Shown here piece after piece: positions 15,201 through 30,200 of a stretch of 64,000 nucleotides of DNA. A model generated the notes under the pieces. The model ran no database searches. It worked only from the letters and a program-made list of their open reading frames with translations, and was not told where the DNA came from. Positions within the stretch are counted from its first letter, which is position 1; each line of letters begins with the position of its first letter. The translations under genes were made by a program, and so were the position numbers. This DNA is from Mytilus californianus. Its lineage: Eukaryota; Mollusca; Bivalvia; Mytilida; Mytilidae. Location: NCBI RefSeq assembly GCF_021869535.1, contig NW_026262679.1:46856426-46920425 (forward strand), read 5' to 3'.

Positions 15201-18200
15201 GCGTTTTATTTTCCGCAAAATACGGTATATATTTTTCTAAAAATTTTGAACTTAAAAAACCCAAACAGTATCAAGATACACCTCCTCTTAGCTTAAAGTT
15301 TTTTTCCGACAAATTATCTGCATAAATATAAAAGTCTATGTCAAAATATTCAATTTAATTTGGTCAAATGGTAAGTTAACCAAAAACCAGCAAGTTGGAA
15401 CAGTGAGAATGATGACCTGCTATAAATATTCCGTAAACAATAAGTTAATGAGCAATGGACGTGGAAATGCATCACATGGTGTAGTATGCTCACATGAATC
15501 CTGATACCAAATTTCAGGTTGCTCTGATCCTTAGATCCTGGGAAAAATGTGAGGAAAATTTCATATATGGTCATTGTATGAGTATATAAGAATTTGGTAC
15601 ACAGGAAATTAATGAGTGATGAATCTGAAAATGTAAACAGTGTAGCATGGTCACATAAGGCCTTTAACCAGTTTAAGAAAGCTGTGATTTGTAACTCCTG
15701 AAAAAATGCAACAGACCATTGAATGGACAGACAGACAGGGGTAAAACAATATACCACCTCCTTCTGAGTGGGGGTATAATTATGTTAGTTATAATGATCT
15801 CAAGATCACAAAGTTACTGTTATGAGAAATAAATAAAAATTTAATGTCATATATGGTAGAAGAAAATTTGCCCTTATTCTTTAATTCCATAAAAAAAATA
15901 ACAAAAGGTTCAACTCACCACATAATCACAAAACAATACCAATCCACCCTGTCTTAAGATCTCTAGATTGCAACACTGGGTGAGTGTTGACAGCTGATTG
16001 TCCAAATTTAAGGATTGGCTGGAAGTTAATATTTTCAAAATCAGTAATTCATCCATTTTGAAAAGCTTTACTTACAAAAATTCAGCTTCATAAACAGGTA
16101 CAAATCAATCAACATAAATATAATTAATACTACATGAAAATCTTGTCAATATGGGAAGAGACGATAGATATTTAAAGTTAAAATACAATGTAAAGATATC
16201 TAAGTGAAGAACAATGACATAGTACAACCACCTCAAACCCTGAAAAATGATAATACTGCAGAGGCAAAAAAAGATACAGGCACTCAGAATTTATGTTCTG
16301 GTACGTAAAACAAAACCAAACTATTGCAATTTCTATTCAAACATATTGTAAAATTGGTAAATTCAATAGTAAAGGCAAAAATGGGTAAAATCCAAGCCTA
16401 AAAACTGTATAAATATTATAAAAACTATCAAATTCATACTGTTTCAAATATATATAAATGCCCTGAAAATTAAAATATTTATTTCTGGACTAAATAAGAT
16501 TTAAATTTTTTTCACAGTTCTTTCACAATAAACTTTGTAATTATCTTGATTTTCATGTTAATACCAATTAGACAACAATATAACCACAAAAATTCACCAA
16601 AAATAAACAATTTTATACTTTGGTCTGGTAATCTTCCAATATGAATAAAAAGAGATGTGGAATGACTCAACAATCATGTAGCAATCCAACAACACAACAC
16701 TCTACATAAGACATGAAACAATCAACATATGATCTTTAGAGGTATCTATAATATCAAGACTATTCACTTGGTGAGAGTCTTGAAAAGTTTACATGTTAAC
16801 AGAGACTATCAAAAATCTTAAATCAACAAAAAAGATAAAAATAGGACCGAAGAAAACCAAAGAAAGATTAAGGACTAAACTTCAAAAAGACACTTGAAAA
16901 TGTGGTAATGCAAAAACTGTAGTTTTTTAAATAAAACCTCCCTTTTTCAATCTCAATAAGCAGCCTTTTTTTTAAAAAGGCAGTATTTCTAAAAAGTATA
17001 GCTTATCAATAAATATCATAATCTAACGCTATTTCAGGTATAATGTATACCCTTACCTCATTCCAGGTTTGAGGTATCTTTTGGGTGTCTGCATAACATC
17101 AGACCACAGAATCTGATCATCAAAGTTCAACAGAATCAGAATGTTACACCACTGTAATGTCAAGGTCGGAGATGTCATGGAGAAGGACAAGAAGTACTGA
17201 TTTAACTGTTTGATATTGTAGAGGCATTCTGGAGATTCTTGACTGGATATCTGCATAGAACATGTGGCTACTTTTCTAAACATCCCTATAAGATAAACAT
17301 GACAATACATGCATGAAGAATCTTTTTTTTTAACTTAAGAAATTATAAGGTGTCTTTTCCCATGTTACATTATATAAAATAAGGAGATGTGGTATGAATG
17401 TCATTGACAGAACTATTCACCATAGCCCAAATGATGTAGATGTTAGCAACTATCTGCCCCCATACCGCCTTCAACAATGAGCAAAACCAATACTGCATAG
17501 CAAGCTATAAAGACATGACAAAATGTAAAACAATTCAATTGAGAAAACCAACAGCCTGATTTATGTACAAAACAACAAACGGAAAACAAATAGGATAAAA
17601 CCTCTTATACAGTAAACTATAATTTGCAGGCTGGATATTGGAAAAGAATATTAAGGAGATCTGGGGAACATGTCAAAGAGACAGCCAACCAACAACACAT
17701 AACAACCAAAATACATCTAGTGTTTGCTTAACATTTAATAGGAAATAATTAATCTTACTACAGTTCATTGAAGCAAACTATACTCTTTAGTTTAGCGAAT
17801 ATTGCAATATTTTCATTTTTGTAACTTCTAAAATTCAAACTATCAAGTGAAAGGATTTCATTAAAATGAAAGCATTGATGATTAAACTACATTTGAGCAT
17901 CAATCCTAGTTATGTTCACCTCCTAGTTAATGTACCTACAATCTTGTTCATTCATTGACAGTAAAATTAACAATTCTTTTTCTACAATTCAATGTATATA
18001 TAATATTGTTTTGAATTAAAAAAAAAAATGAAATAAGGGCTGTTCCAAAAAATACTATGTCCCCCCAAGGGAAGGCAATTTTTAAAAATTTTATGTGGGT
18101 GGTTGTATTTGAAATTACAAATGCAAAGGGAGTGTTTTTCTTATTTTTTATTTCTGTGGGTGGTGGGGGTTAAAAAAAAGTGCCGTCTCTGGAGGGGACA

Positions 18201-21200
18201 TAGTATTTTCTGGAACAGCCCTAAGCAGAATATCAGTTTGTGTTTTGTATAACTTACCTGACTGAAACATATGTGTAATATACAAGAGAAGTTGTGAGAG
18301 CTGTATCATCAGGAAGTCACATGACTCCATTCCTGTTATCCCATGATTCCTGTTGATTGCATCAACACATCTACCAATTATCTGTATCAGAAACCTACAA
18401 AAGGAAAAATATGACAGAATTTAGAAAAAATATGTCATATTTTTCACACCAGTTGCAAATTTTTTCCCTTCAAGTATTTTGCAGAAAATGACACAGCGGG
18501 GGCTAAAAAAAAAACCAAACAATTACATAATATGTGTAGAACTCTCCATTCCAGAAATATTTCTCAGATTGGATTTTTGACTTCATGAACATATAAGATA
18601 AGCTAACCTATATTAAAATTAAAAAAAAACTCTATCCAGACAACATGCTTAATAATGGGATATTTGTAAAAGTCAAAGCCCACTTAAACTAGACAAAGTG
18701 ATGCACCCACACTCCAATCTGAAGTTACTGTATTATAACACAGTCAATGTAGGACTTGCTTTGAGATATTATTGTGTCTGGGCGACACAAATGATGCCCC
18801 CGCAGATGCAAAGTGTTATTTTAAAATACACAAAGTTGAGCATGGGAGCACATAGGCCTATGGTTCACTATAGGAGGAGTTGACCGGAAACGCTATGCAC
18901 CTCTTATGCAAGTAAATACTTCAAAAAATGACAAAGTTCAACTATCTCCCAAAAGAGCAAATATTAACAAAAATCAAAACCCTGACCACATGCACACCTC
19001 CAATATATGTACAAACAGCCAGCAAAGTGAAAACTTCCTAGCATTCAAACTGTAGGAGGAGTTATCTGGAAATGCTCCTCTTATGCATGTAAATACTCCA
19101 AAAAATGACAAAGTTCAACTATCTCCCAAAAGAGCAAATATTAATAAAAGTCAAAACCCTGATCACATGCACACCTTCAAAATATGTACAAACAGCCAGC
19201 AAAGTGAAAACTTCCTAGCATTCAAACTGTAGGAGGAGTTAACCGGAATAACTATATACCCATAATGGGATGGACGGAAGGATGGATAGACGGAAGGACA
19301 GACCGAAGGACAGGGGTAAAACAATATGCCCCAACTTTTAATTGCGGGGGCATAAAGATGCTTCCCCAATTTCATGTTTGCCTGATTCTTCTAAGCTTTA
19401 AAAATCTGTTTTTGAATTTCATGGGAACGCAACAAGAACTGAGGGCATGACCTACAAAACAACCAAGGATGACAACCTGTTGACTTTAAAACTGCATACC
19501 CTCCACAACTTTGTTTTGTTAGGTATTATTAAAGGGGACCAGATTGTGAAAATAGAATCAGTAAATTACACATTTGACGTCTCAAATTTTAAACACTTAC
19601 CAAGCTATAGTTTCCTCTGGAGTGAAGGCTAATACCAAAAGTCTCTCCTCTTCTGAAAGTTCTGAGGCAGTCACTTTGAACACAGTTAGCTTTAGTTTTA
19701 ACTCCTGCATCCTGGTCAGAATGACTTCCTCCTTTGAGTGAGCCATTAGTACCCTTAGTAAAGATAAAACCATACAGAGCCATCGCTGCAGACTTTCTAC
19801 AGATCCCTGTAATACATAGTAAATAAAACTCATCAAAGATACCAGGCTTGTAATTTTGTACGCCAGACAGGCACTTTAAATGTCTACAAAAGACTCATCG
19901 GTGACGCTCGAATTAAAAAAGTTAAATGGCCAAATAAAGTACAAATTGAAGAGCATTGAAGACCAAATATTCCGAAAGGTTTTGAAAAATACAGCTAAAG
20001 TAATGTGTCATCACAAATTAATTGGATATATCTTTTCATATTTACTTTTAATTCCTGAATTTTTCAGATGAAAAAAGTATAATGTTGGTCACACACATCA
20101 AAACATACTGATCATTGGGTAGATTGGCTTTAGACAGAGAATAATAAAATTTAAGAACTATCAATAAAGAATAAATCTCAAATTGTTCGTGTTTGACATT
20201 TTGACCAACAGGATTATAGAGACAAAATTCCTGGCTGATATGAAATTAAAATAAAGCCTTGTTTTAATGTTTTTCTAATCTCATATTATATTTTATTCTG
20301 CAATATTTTTTAGTGTTCTTCTATTTTACATTTCGGATATTCAGTATTCAATGTTGGTGTATCTGCCTCACTATTCTAAATTTCATGATTTAACAAATGT
20401 ACAGGATAAGCCTGAAGACAGACAGGAAGGGAGGACATTGAAACGTGTAAAACAATGATTTTATCTGTTATAATTACAAACAATTATCTCACTAATAAAG
20501 TGTACAACACATGTAATTACATGTAATTATTCCACTAATAAAGTGTTACATTTCTCCAGCTTCAATCTTTTTTGTTTCATTACGTGTGAAATATGGAATT
20601 ATTGGATATCTTATCAAATTTATTTCTAATTCCTTAACTTTTTTGATGAGAAAAGTATAATGTTGGTCACAAACGTCTAACATACTAAGCATAGGGTGTA
20701 TAGGCTTTTGACAGAGAATGACTAAATCAAAGAACCATCTGTACATAATAAATCTGAACTTTTTTGTGCTTGACATTTTGACCAAAAGGGTAACCAAGAC
20801 AAAATTCATAGCTAATATCAAATAAAAATAATTCTATGTTTGAATTGTTTTTCTGATCTCACATCTTATATTTTTTTGTTCAGCAATATTTTTTAGTGCT
20901 CATCTATTTTACATTTTGGATATTCAGTATTCAATTTAGGTGTATCTGCTTCACTATTCTAATTTTCATGATTTAACAAATGTACAGGAAAAGCCTGAAG
21001 ACAGACAGGAAAGGATGACATTGAAAAAAGTGCAAAACAATGATTTTATCTGTTATAATTACAAACAATTATCTCACTAATAAAGTGTACAACACATGTA
21101 ATTACATGTAATTATTCCACTAATATACTGTTAAACAATGATTCCATCTATTATACACATGTAATTACATGTAATCATTCCACTAATAAAGTGTTACATT

Positions 21201-24200
21201 TCTACAGCTTCAATCTTTTTTTTATTATTATGTGTGAATTATATCACTAGTAAATCATATTTCCTACAGGTTATGAAATGGGAAAATAATCATATTGTTA
21301 TCATTTCTAATTATGTTTGTCAAAATATCACAAGAAGTTTACATATCATAACACAATATTAATTATCAAATCAAAAGTCATATTTTGAAATTTGATCAAC
21401 AAATTGTACTGTTTTTATCTTCACAATTCTATAAAATATCACAACATGAGTTCTATTCCTCTTTTTTCCGATATACACATCCTGTGAAAATATTTCATGA
21501 ATGATTTTTCCAGATCCTAAAGCTTTCTGTTTTCAAAAGAAAATAAATGCTCAATTGACTTAAGAGTTTGCAAATTTTATAGTTTAAACAAAAATTACCT
21601 TCAATCAAGTCAAGAGTGATGTATATTTAATTTTGAAGAATAAAAATAAAAAATATTGTATGATGCTTTTGTATTTTTTGCGATGCAAATATGTTTAATC
21701 AAGTAAAGAGAGAACATTTACTGTTAGGTGTATTTTCCTAAAATTCAGATGACACAGAATATGAAAAAAAAACCTGAAACCACCTGAAAATGACTGAGTT
21801 TTGAAATTTTAATTCTACACATGTGTTATTATTTCATATTATGCAGCCATATCAATGGAAAAAAAAAGAGCAATGAATTCATAACAAAACTGTCAAACAT
21901 ACTGGAAATTCTCAGAATTGTACATATTTTCCATCTTATTTCAAATTCAGAAAAAAAATCCTGGCATCAAGCATCTGTTATATCTTTTTTTCCTGTTCTT
22001 AACATTCCTAGATCTGAATTATTTCACAACTTTTAACTTAAAAATCATTTGTGTAATATAAATATAGCATTGCAATACTCAGAGAAAAGAGAAACTTCAT
22101 TTTTAATTCAAATATATTATTAAAATTTATTGTTAATTTAAAAAAAAAATAACACAATTACAAGGTTACAAAATTACCCTAAAAAAATCAAATTTGCACT
22201 TTAAATATTTAACAGATTTTATAATATACTAGACTGCATTTTATTATTTTAATTTCTTTGCTATAAAAATACACAACTAGTCCCAATTTTACAATCAAAA
22301 TGGGTTTTTCTTTATTGGAAATACATAAAATCTTTTTTTCTTTTCAAATATAAAATTCAAATATATTCAAAATAAAAAAAACATCATTAACTGCTTTAGG
22401 CAATGTTTTCCTTTAGTTAATTGACCAATACTGTATTAACACCTAAACATATCATCTGACTATTGGAGAATAATTACTGCACCTCATTGACCAATCAAAT
22501 CGATCCATCAATTTAAAATCCTGTTACAAAGTAATTATCATTTAATTACTGGTCATCAAATTATTACTCCAAACTAATATAAATATGACAACTTTCAGAA
22601 GTACAACACAAACATTTTCTACTTCAATATCATCACTGATAATCATAAGTAGTGTTTAAAGATGGAATATACAAATCAATCTACTCCTTTTTTCAATGGA
22701 GGTTTTCCTGGATTTATCTACCAATCTCATCACAGTCTACCTGGATTCGCAAGTTTTCCACATGTTTATAAAAGTACAACTACAAATCAACAATTGAGTG
22801 ACAAGGCCAAGGCATTTACTATTGATGCTCTGTTAGGAGAACAGGAAAATAAGAAACTAAAGATACAACAACAGTATTCTGGTTGTAATCAAATATCTAA
22901 AGATCAGCTCGGCTTTGGAAATGACCATATCACACCCGTGAAGACACAAGGTACTTTAATAAAGCAAGAGCCTAGGATGAGAACAGCAGACAACCAAGTA
23001 ACAGAGAGAAGCTATATTAACAGTTATATACCCATCAAAACTGAAGATGGATCTGAAGGTCACTTGCTTCCTTACAAAAACTTTCTGCCTGTTGCACCAT
23101 ACTTCAGTCCAATGATGACTGGTGGATTTTTCAGACCTGAGGAATGTTACAGTCCAATGACAAAGGAGAGTCACGGAACACCTGCAGGACTAAAATGCAT
23201 GTACAAGACTCCTGTCGATTCCCAAAAGAGATGCAGCAACATGAACAACAGCAATTTATGTACACCAGAGTCAAAGAATACCAGTTTATTATCATCAGAT
23301 GGATATTTCACCCCAAAAGATCAAGGTTATGTTTCCTGTTTTGGAGGTAGGAAAGTCATGTCTTCTGTCAGCAGACGACATGATAGACCACATCCATATT
23401 TGTCACCAAGACAAAATCTGACAACACCTGATAAAACTGACTTACAACTACCCTTTCTATCAGGTAAGTGATCTATACCTCATATAATAATTATTATCAC
23501 TATTTTCTTAAATTTTTATTTTGATTTTTTTGGTGATAATTTTCCATATCAAGCAACTAGACTGAGAATAGTTTCATAGACATTTATTATGAAAATAGCA
23601 ATAAACAGATTATATATGGTCTTTAAACTTGAGAAAGTTCCTCCCTTATCATAAACCAACAACATTTGCAAGAACAAAATTATCCCGAAAGGGACTATTT
23701 AAACTTCCTGTAAATAAAGAACTCATGAATCTTTAAAATCTATAAAAAAAACCTGAAAAAAATCTGTAAATTTGTTCTATTATTGTAGAAACCAAGCAAC
23801 ACACAGTAGGAAAGTCAGCTAAAGGAAAGAGAAACAGAACAGCATTTACAGCTCATCAATTACATGCTCTGGAAATGGAATTTGAAAAACAACAATACCT
23901 TGTGGGAGAGGAAAGGTTTGTTTGTTTTGTTTATTAGATCAAAGATCATTTGCATAGCTTATCTCCTCCTATTCTTTCTTTGCCAATTATTGTTATTTAC
24001 AATGGTTATCTACACATTCAATAAATCTAGAAGCCTAACAACTGAAACTTACAATAATTTTTAACACCTAAGTATGTAGCTTTCTTTATCAAATTATGAT
24101 ATATAATGATTGCAAGTAAATGGGTAGATTTAAACCTTTTTTGTATGAAAATCATAAGGAGTATGTACATTGTCTATCTGCAGAGGTTTTGTGAGTGTGG

Positions 24201-27200
24201 AACATGAAGGCATAACTACCACTTGACATAAATCCAAGGCGAAACTCAAACTAAAATTTCTCTTTTATTTCAGAATTGAATTTGCAGCATCCCTCAACCT
24301 GACTGTATTACAAGTTAAAGTCTGGTTCCAGAACAGAAGAATTAAATGGAGAAAGGAACAATTAGAACAGGGGAAAATCAACTGAACAAATCTGAATAAA
24401 ACAGGAAACTCTGATGTACAACAAATACATGGCATCCAAGCCCTGGAAAAGTGTGTATCAAAGATACATGTATGGAGAACTGAAATATATTCAGTAAACA
24501 CAGGAGGATCACAGCTACAATAGAAGGATTTCATGACCATGGTAACAAGACATATGAACTTCCAAGTCTATTTTAAGAAAAAGTGGTAATTATAGACTTG
24601 CATCAAGTTATAAACAGTAATAGCAAATGATATCTTTGCAGATAATTAATGAACTACTGAGAGTGTTAAAAAATGTTACCAAATGTTTTATGGAAAAACA
24701 AAAAAATCATGAAGAAGTGTGAAGTGAACTCTAATATATTAGTGCTATTTTTTTTGTTATTTTGATTAAACAAATGATGACGAATGAATGTACGAAAATA
24801 AATCTATGAAAAAACATGTATAGTATGTCAATTTATTTTCTTAAGCCAGACTAAAGCATAAAATGCACAAAGCATTTTAGGAAGGCAGCTTGTTTGTTTA
24901 TCAAAGTTAACTCCCTTGATATAGCAAAATCTTACACTTTACTCACCAAGGTATCAGGGGTTTGTAACAATGTCTTCAGCAATATATCTACTGGTCTGAA
25001 TACAATAGGAGCTAGGGATTCAAACAGTCTGTGTAATACATCTAAAGAAGCAGCATTATCCATATTTATCTGAAAAAACATGTCATTTAATGTCAGTAAA
25101 ATCAGACTAATAATGGAGTTATACAGGGTCATGTGACCATCACAATACATACAATTTTTAAATATCATTTACTATTAGGTAATCTATTTACTGCTTGTCA
25201 GTATATGCCAATATAGTGTTTTCTTTATTTAAATTTGATTCAAAATGCAAAAATTCTTGGAGGAGTCTGTGCTGGTGGTTGATTTGGTGTGTTGTACTAT
25301 CCAAGGTAATAGCTGTTATTCTTTGCATGTATAATAGTATGATAACACACGTTATCGGTCTTAAAAATTTTCTACCTCTGCACAAGGATCCTACTATCAA
25401 TTTATCCAAACTTACCTGTTGTCTAGCTAGAGAGGGTAATATAACATCTGTAATCTGTCTAGATAAACGTTTCCATCTCTCCTCACTCTCTTTATGACTT
25501 TGTTGTAATACAATGACTAGGATGTCTAAAGTCTACAAAAGATGTCCATTCATGTATTCATTTTTTGATTTATTTTCCCTTATATTTGTGAAAAACAAAA
25601 CTTTTGTCATGTTTTGTTGGAGTAGTGGTTGGTATCTATAAAAATAATTTATTTCCTTATTCTGATATATTAAAATGGGATATAGTTAGTTATATAGAGA
25701 CTTAAAGATTTTCTGTTTCAGTTGATGTTCATCCATAGTTCCATATAATGTATTAACTGCATTACGAATAGTGTCCCCTACTTTGAATTAAGTAAAATAC
25801 AAAAAAATCATTATCATGTCACCATTTTATAAAAAGAAAATTCCTGTTCATGTGTCTTGTTAATTAAAAACTTACATATGCAGTATTAGAATAACCTTGT
25901 TTTTGAATTTTTCGCATAATTTTGTGAACTGTTAAAAAATACACTACTATGAAATGTCCCATAGTTAGATTGATTGGTGTTTAACGCCAATTTCAAAACT
26001 ATTATGCTATTTTGTGACAGTCAGTTTTTATTGGTAGAGAAAGAAACACGACTTTCAGTAGGAAAACTGACAATCCTAGTCAAATTAATACTGAAGTCAA
26101 GCACACCTGCTAAGTACTAGATTAGATAATCTCAGTATTGACAGGCTAGTGATACTGTAGTTTGACTACATGAGACTCTCGGCCATCGAGGCCCCTAAAA
26201 TGTCCCAAACCTTACCTGATAGTATTGGATGAGTCTGAGTAACATAGACACTATAACTTCTCTCTGTGTTTCTAAATCTTTACTGATGTCAGCCTTGTTG
26301 ACTCCACGTAACAAGAACAAATCATATACAATGGGCTTTAAGGCAGGAATAGCTGAAATAATGAAGTTTAATATGAGATGTGTTGCCTGGTAAAACAACT
26401 TCAACATTGTTATTGTTTTATTGACATGAAGGATCAATTCTAAGTGAACTGTAAAAATGATTTTAAAAATGTTGTATTATCAGAAAAATTTACAGAAAAA
26501 AAAATCATATTGTTGAACAAAAGTCAAAATATTGTCAACTCATGTGTCAAATAGCTGAAATTTTGACAAATACATTTAAGATATTTATGCCATGTTCCTG
26601 TATAGTAAGAAGTATGCTGAACATTGGATATCAACACAGTATGATAAATTGGTTTCATATATTAGCACTGAAATCAAATCAAATTTGTTTATGAAGTTAA
26701 AGAAGCCAAAAAAAAGGACAATGTTTAAAAAAGTCCTGACATTATTTTTCCACTTTCATCCTACTTATTTTAGCTACATGTCATTCATTATGATACAGAT
26801 ACAGTGAAGATATGTATGTTATCAAAGTTCTAAGAATTATTTAAAGTAGTCCATTGATTTTTTGTCCATTTTTGGGGTTGATATGGATGTAGATAACCAA
26901 ATACCTATGTCACAAATGATTTCATTCTTGTGAACTGGAATAATGTTTTTTTCAATTCAGCAGTTTTTTGTGTCTTATCATGTAATTTCAGAGAAAAAAA
27001 ATATTTACTTTTGACAACAATGGCAATATTTACCATGTGTTACAGGATCCAGTCCACTAGCCATTATGCCATCACATAACTGTATAATCTTAGGCATCAT
27101 TATCACTGATTTACTGTGGAACTTCTCATAGGACAACATAACCAGGAAGTTAAATATGTTAGGTATCAGATCTTCTGAATCTCTGAAATAGAAAGTAGAA

Positions 27201-30200
27201 CCAAGTGTAAACAACATCACCAGGAAGTTAAATATGTTAGGTATCAGATCTTCTGAATCTCTGGAATAGAAAGTAGAACCAAGTGTAAACAACATAACCA
27301 GGAAGTTAAATATGTTAGGTAACAGATCCTCTAATTCATCATTTGAAGAAAATAGTCCATGCTGCAATAGTTTACGGAAGCTCAATATGATCAAAATACC
27401 CAAAATTAAGAATTTCTATGTTTCTATTTAGCAAACTTTAATCTTCAAATTGAAATGGTAATTTTATTGTCTTTACATCATCTTAACACTTACATAAGAT
27501 GTTCTTCCTCATGTTTGGAACATATCTGGACTTTACATATGCTTGCTTGTGTGCATCATCAGATAAGGTTCATGAAACAACACAAGAAGTCACTTCCTAG
27601 AAGCCCCATTTTCCATTGCTTGAGCCTTATAAATTTGGCAGAATACCATTAGACATAGCCTGGATTTGTTGCAGATGTCAATCCATAGAACAGCATAACA
27701 GGTTTTTTTTAACAAATAATAGGCAATCTTGACTAATTGTCTGACATAGAAGTGCTGACAGGGGGACAGAGAGACAGAGTGATTACTATAGGGCCTTGCT
27801 GACTAGTTAGCAGGACCCTAATAAAAATTTAAATTATGATGTTACATTACTTTCAGTTTGATATATGAAACAAGACATTACTATCCAAGATTCTAATATT
27901 GTTCGTTTTACATGTGTTCTATTTCTATAAATTTCATCTGTATTATCTACCTGATCTGCCCCTCCTCTATGAACTCAAACTGTTTGATGATAAAGCCTAT
28001 GAAGACCTGATCTGAATCCAGTAAACAATAGTTGACCCTCAATTGTATCAGCTGAGAGAGAAGGTCCAAAACTTGTCTCTGTAGTGGTACCACACTGGTG
28101 ACTGTATACTGTTTCAGGGCCTTTATCACTAAAGGTTCAAAAAGACGAATGTATGCTGCTATGGCTGACTGAAAGGTAAATGTATCGTAAGATAAATTAT
28201 TTTGGTAGTTAAAAAATCTATGACACAGACTGCTTTAAATTGTTACTAATATAAAAATTTGGAAAACTGTCGAATGTTGATAAATAATGTGTTCTTACCA
28301 GCAATATTTGTTCTATGTTTGTAAATCATGGGTTGAATGATATATGTTCTTGTGCTCAACTGTTCTTTTGCTTAAATAAACCAATACTCTAATAGACCAA
28401 ACTCAATCTATCTGTTTGCAATAGTGTATGTCATTTATTCCTGAAAAAGTTTGTTAACCTTGGGCACTCTTCTTTTATGTATTGACAAAACTGATATTAA
28501 TGAACTTGTAAAAAATGTATAGAATTGATATACCACTATGTAGAATATGATGATAATAATCAACTTTTAGAAGAACTGTATAGAATTAAGAACTCTGTAG
28601 AATATGGGACTGCTTATTCTAACAAATAAATGAACAATATAAGAAATGCCTACCTTATCTGTTTTACTGCTAGGCTTTAAAATGGCTGGTATCTTTCTTT
28701 CCACACATTTTCTTATCCAGTTCAAACTGCTGTAATAATAAAACAAAGTTATAAAAGTTTAGAGAGTGCAGGAGGTTGTTGGTTTTGATCCACAGTTGGG
28801 TCATACCAAAGACTTGAAAATTTGTGTCTGCTGCTTCTTGACTAAGCAAGCAGCAATTAGGAGTAAGAGCATGGACTGGTAAGCCCAGGGTCATAATAAT
28901 GAGTGCAGGTAGGATGACATATCTTCCTGTGGACTGTAATATTTTTTGGTGAACCAACACATTAAAATTCAACTCAGTGTGTGTGGGTCTAGAACAAACC
29001 AGGGTTTATATTCCTATCACATTAACATGTTCTAGTCCTGATGTGCATTTAATTCACCACATACATTAAACAGCCATCCATCATCACAAAAGATTAGGCT
29101 AATTCCAGAAAATATTTTGGATGGTTGACTGTTTGATGTCAGTAGCAAATTATATGCACATCAGGATGAGAACATATTAATTTGATAGGAATATAAACTC
29201 TGCTTTGCAATAGACTAATTGAGAATTTTGTAGGCTCAAAATAGAAAGAAAATTCTAAATATTTGTTGATACAAAAAAAAGCCCAATCACCTACAGCATA
29301 TTTATTAAAGTACCTTCTCATATTCCTTATTTGGTCATTTGGTGTAATCTTATAAAAACTTTCTTTTCTCCTACAAGGCATGTAATTAAGTAACAGTTGA
29401 AACAAGTGGGAGGTTTAGCTAGCTACAAAACAAGGTTTAACCCACCATTTTCTTCGGAAAATGCCTGTACCAAGTCAGTTATATCACATTTGTTTTCCAT
29501 TCATTCCTTTAGTTGATACAGTCTAAAGTTTGATTTTTTTCAGGTTTTATGGACTACCCTTTTTTTTTATTTTACCCTGAAATTTCAGTATTTTTCTAAA
29601 TACTTTTTTTTGAAAAAGTGACTTTGCAAGTGAATTGCCGAATTTAAAATGCATACCCCCTAAAAAGATTCTACAGTTTTTTATTGTTATTCTAATCAAT
29701 AAGAGAAGTTTTGCTACAACGAATCAATAAGGCTAGAGGCCTTACCGTTCCACATAAATGATCATGACAAGCAAACAGTTGAGCAAAATGAGTTTTTTAA
29801 AATGATGCCTTTTTATTACCTTAATGAATCCTCTGGTTCTGCCTGAGAGGTAGCTTTAAATGTAGCTCCTGCTAATGACTGAGTAAAATGAGCATATGGT
29901 TGAGTGAAACAGTAATGATACAGTCCGGGTTTGACATTCCCTGTCAGTCTTGAGGCCTTTCCAGGTTTATGTGAAATGTTTGGTAGTTTTTGAGGTTCCC
30001 ACTGACTTACTATGTTTGTTCCAAATAACCCTTTCAGCATCTACAAAACAGAAGAGAGAGAACAATGGTAATAAGAAGATAGATAAATCTCTTTCAATGT
30101 CAATAATAATTCATGTTAAAATATAAATAAAAGTTGTATGTGACATGGTACAAATGTATTTCGGCAAACTGAATTGTTAATTTTCTCATTACATTGTTTA

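Larger units (their letters stand above)
15227..17056. other. HTT introns 30 and 31, remaining sequence
   Basis: Besides exon 31 and the partial hairpin element at 15340-15780, I see only AT-rich intron. Confidence 0.5.

Noticed and set aside
22662..24385. Emx-class homeobox assignment
   Set aside because: Emx has NRRTKYKR in helix 3; this protein has NRRIKWRK and QQYLVGEER, which fit Not better.
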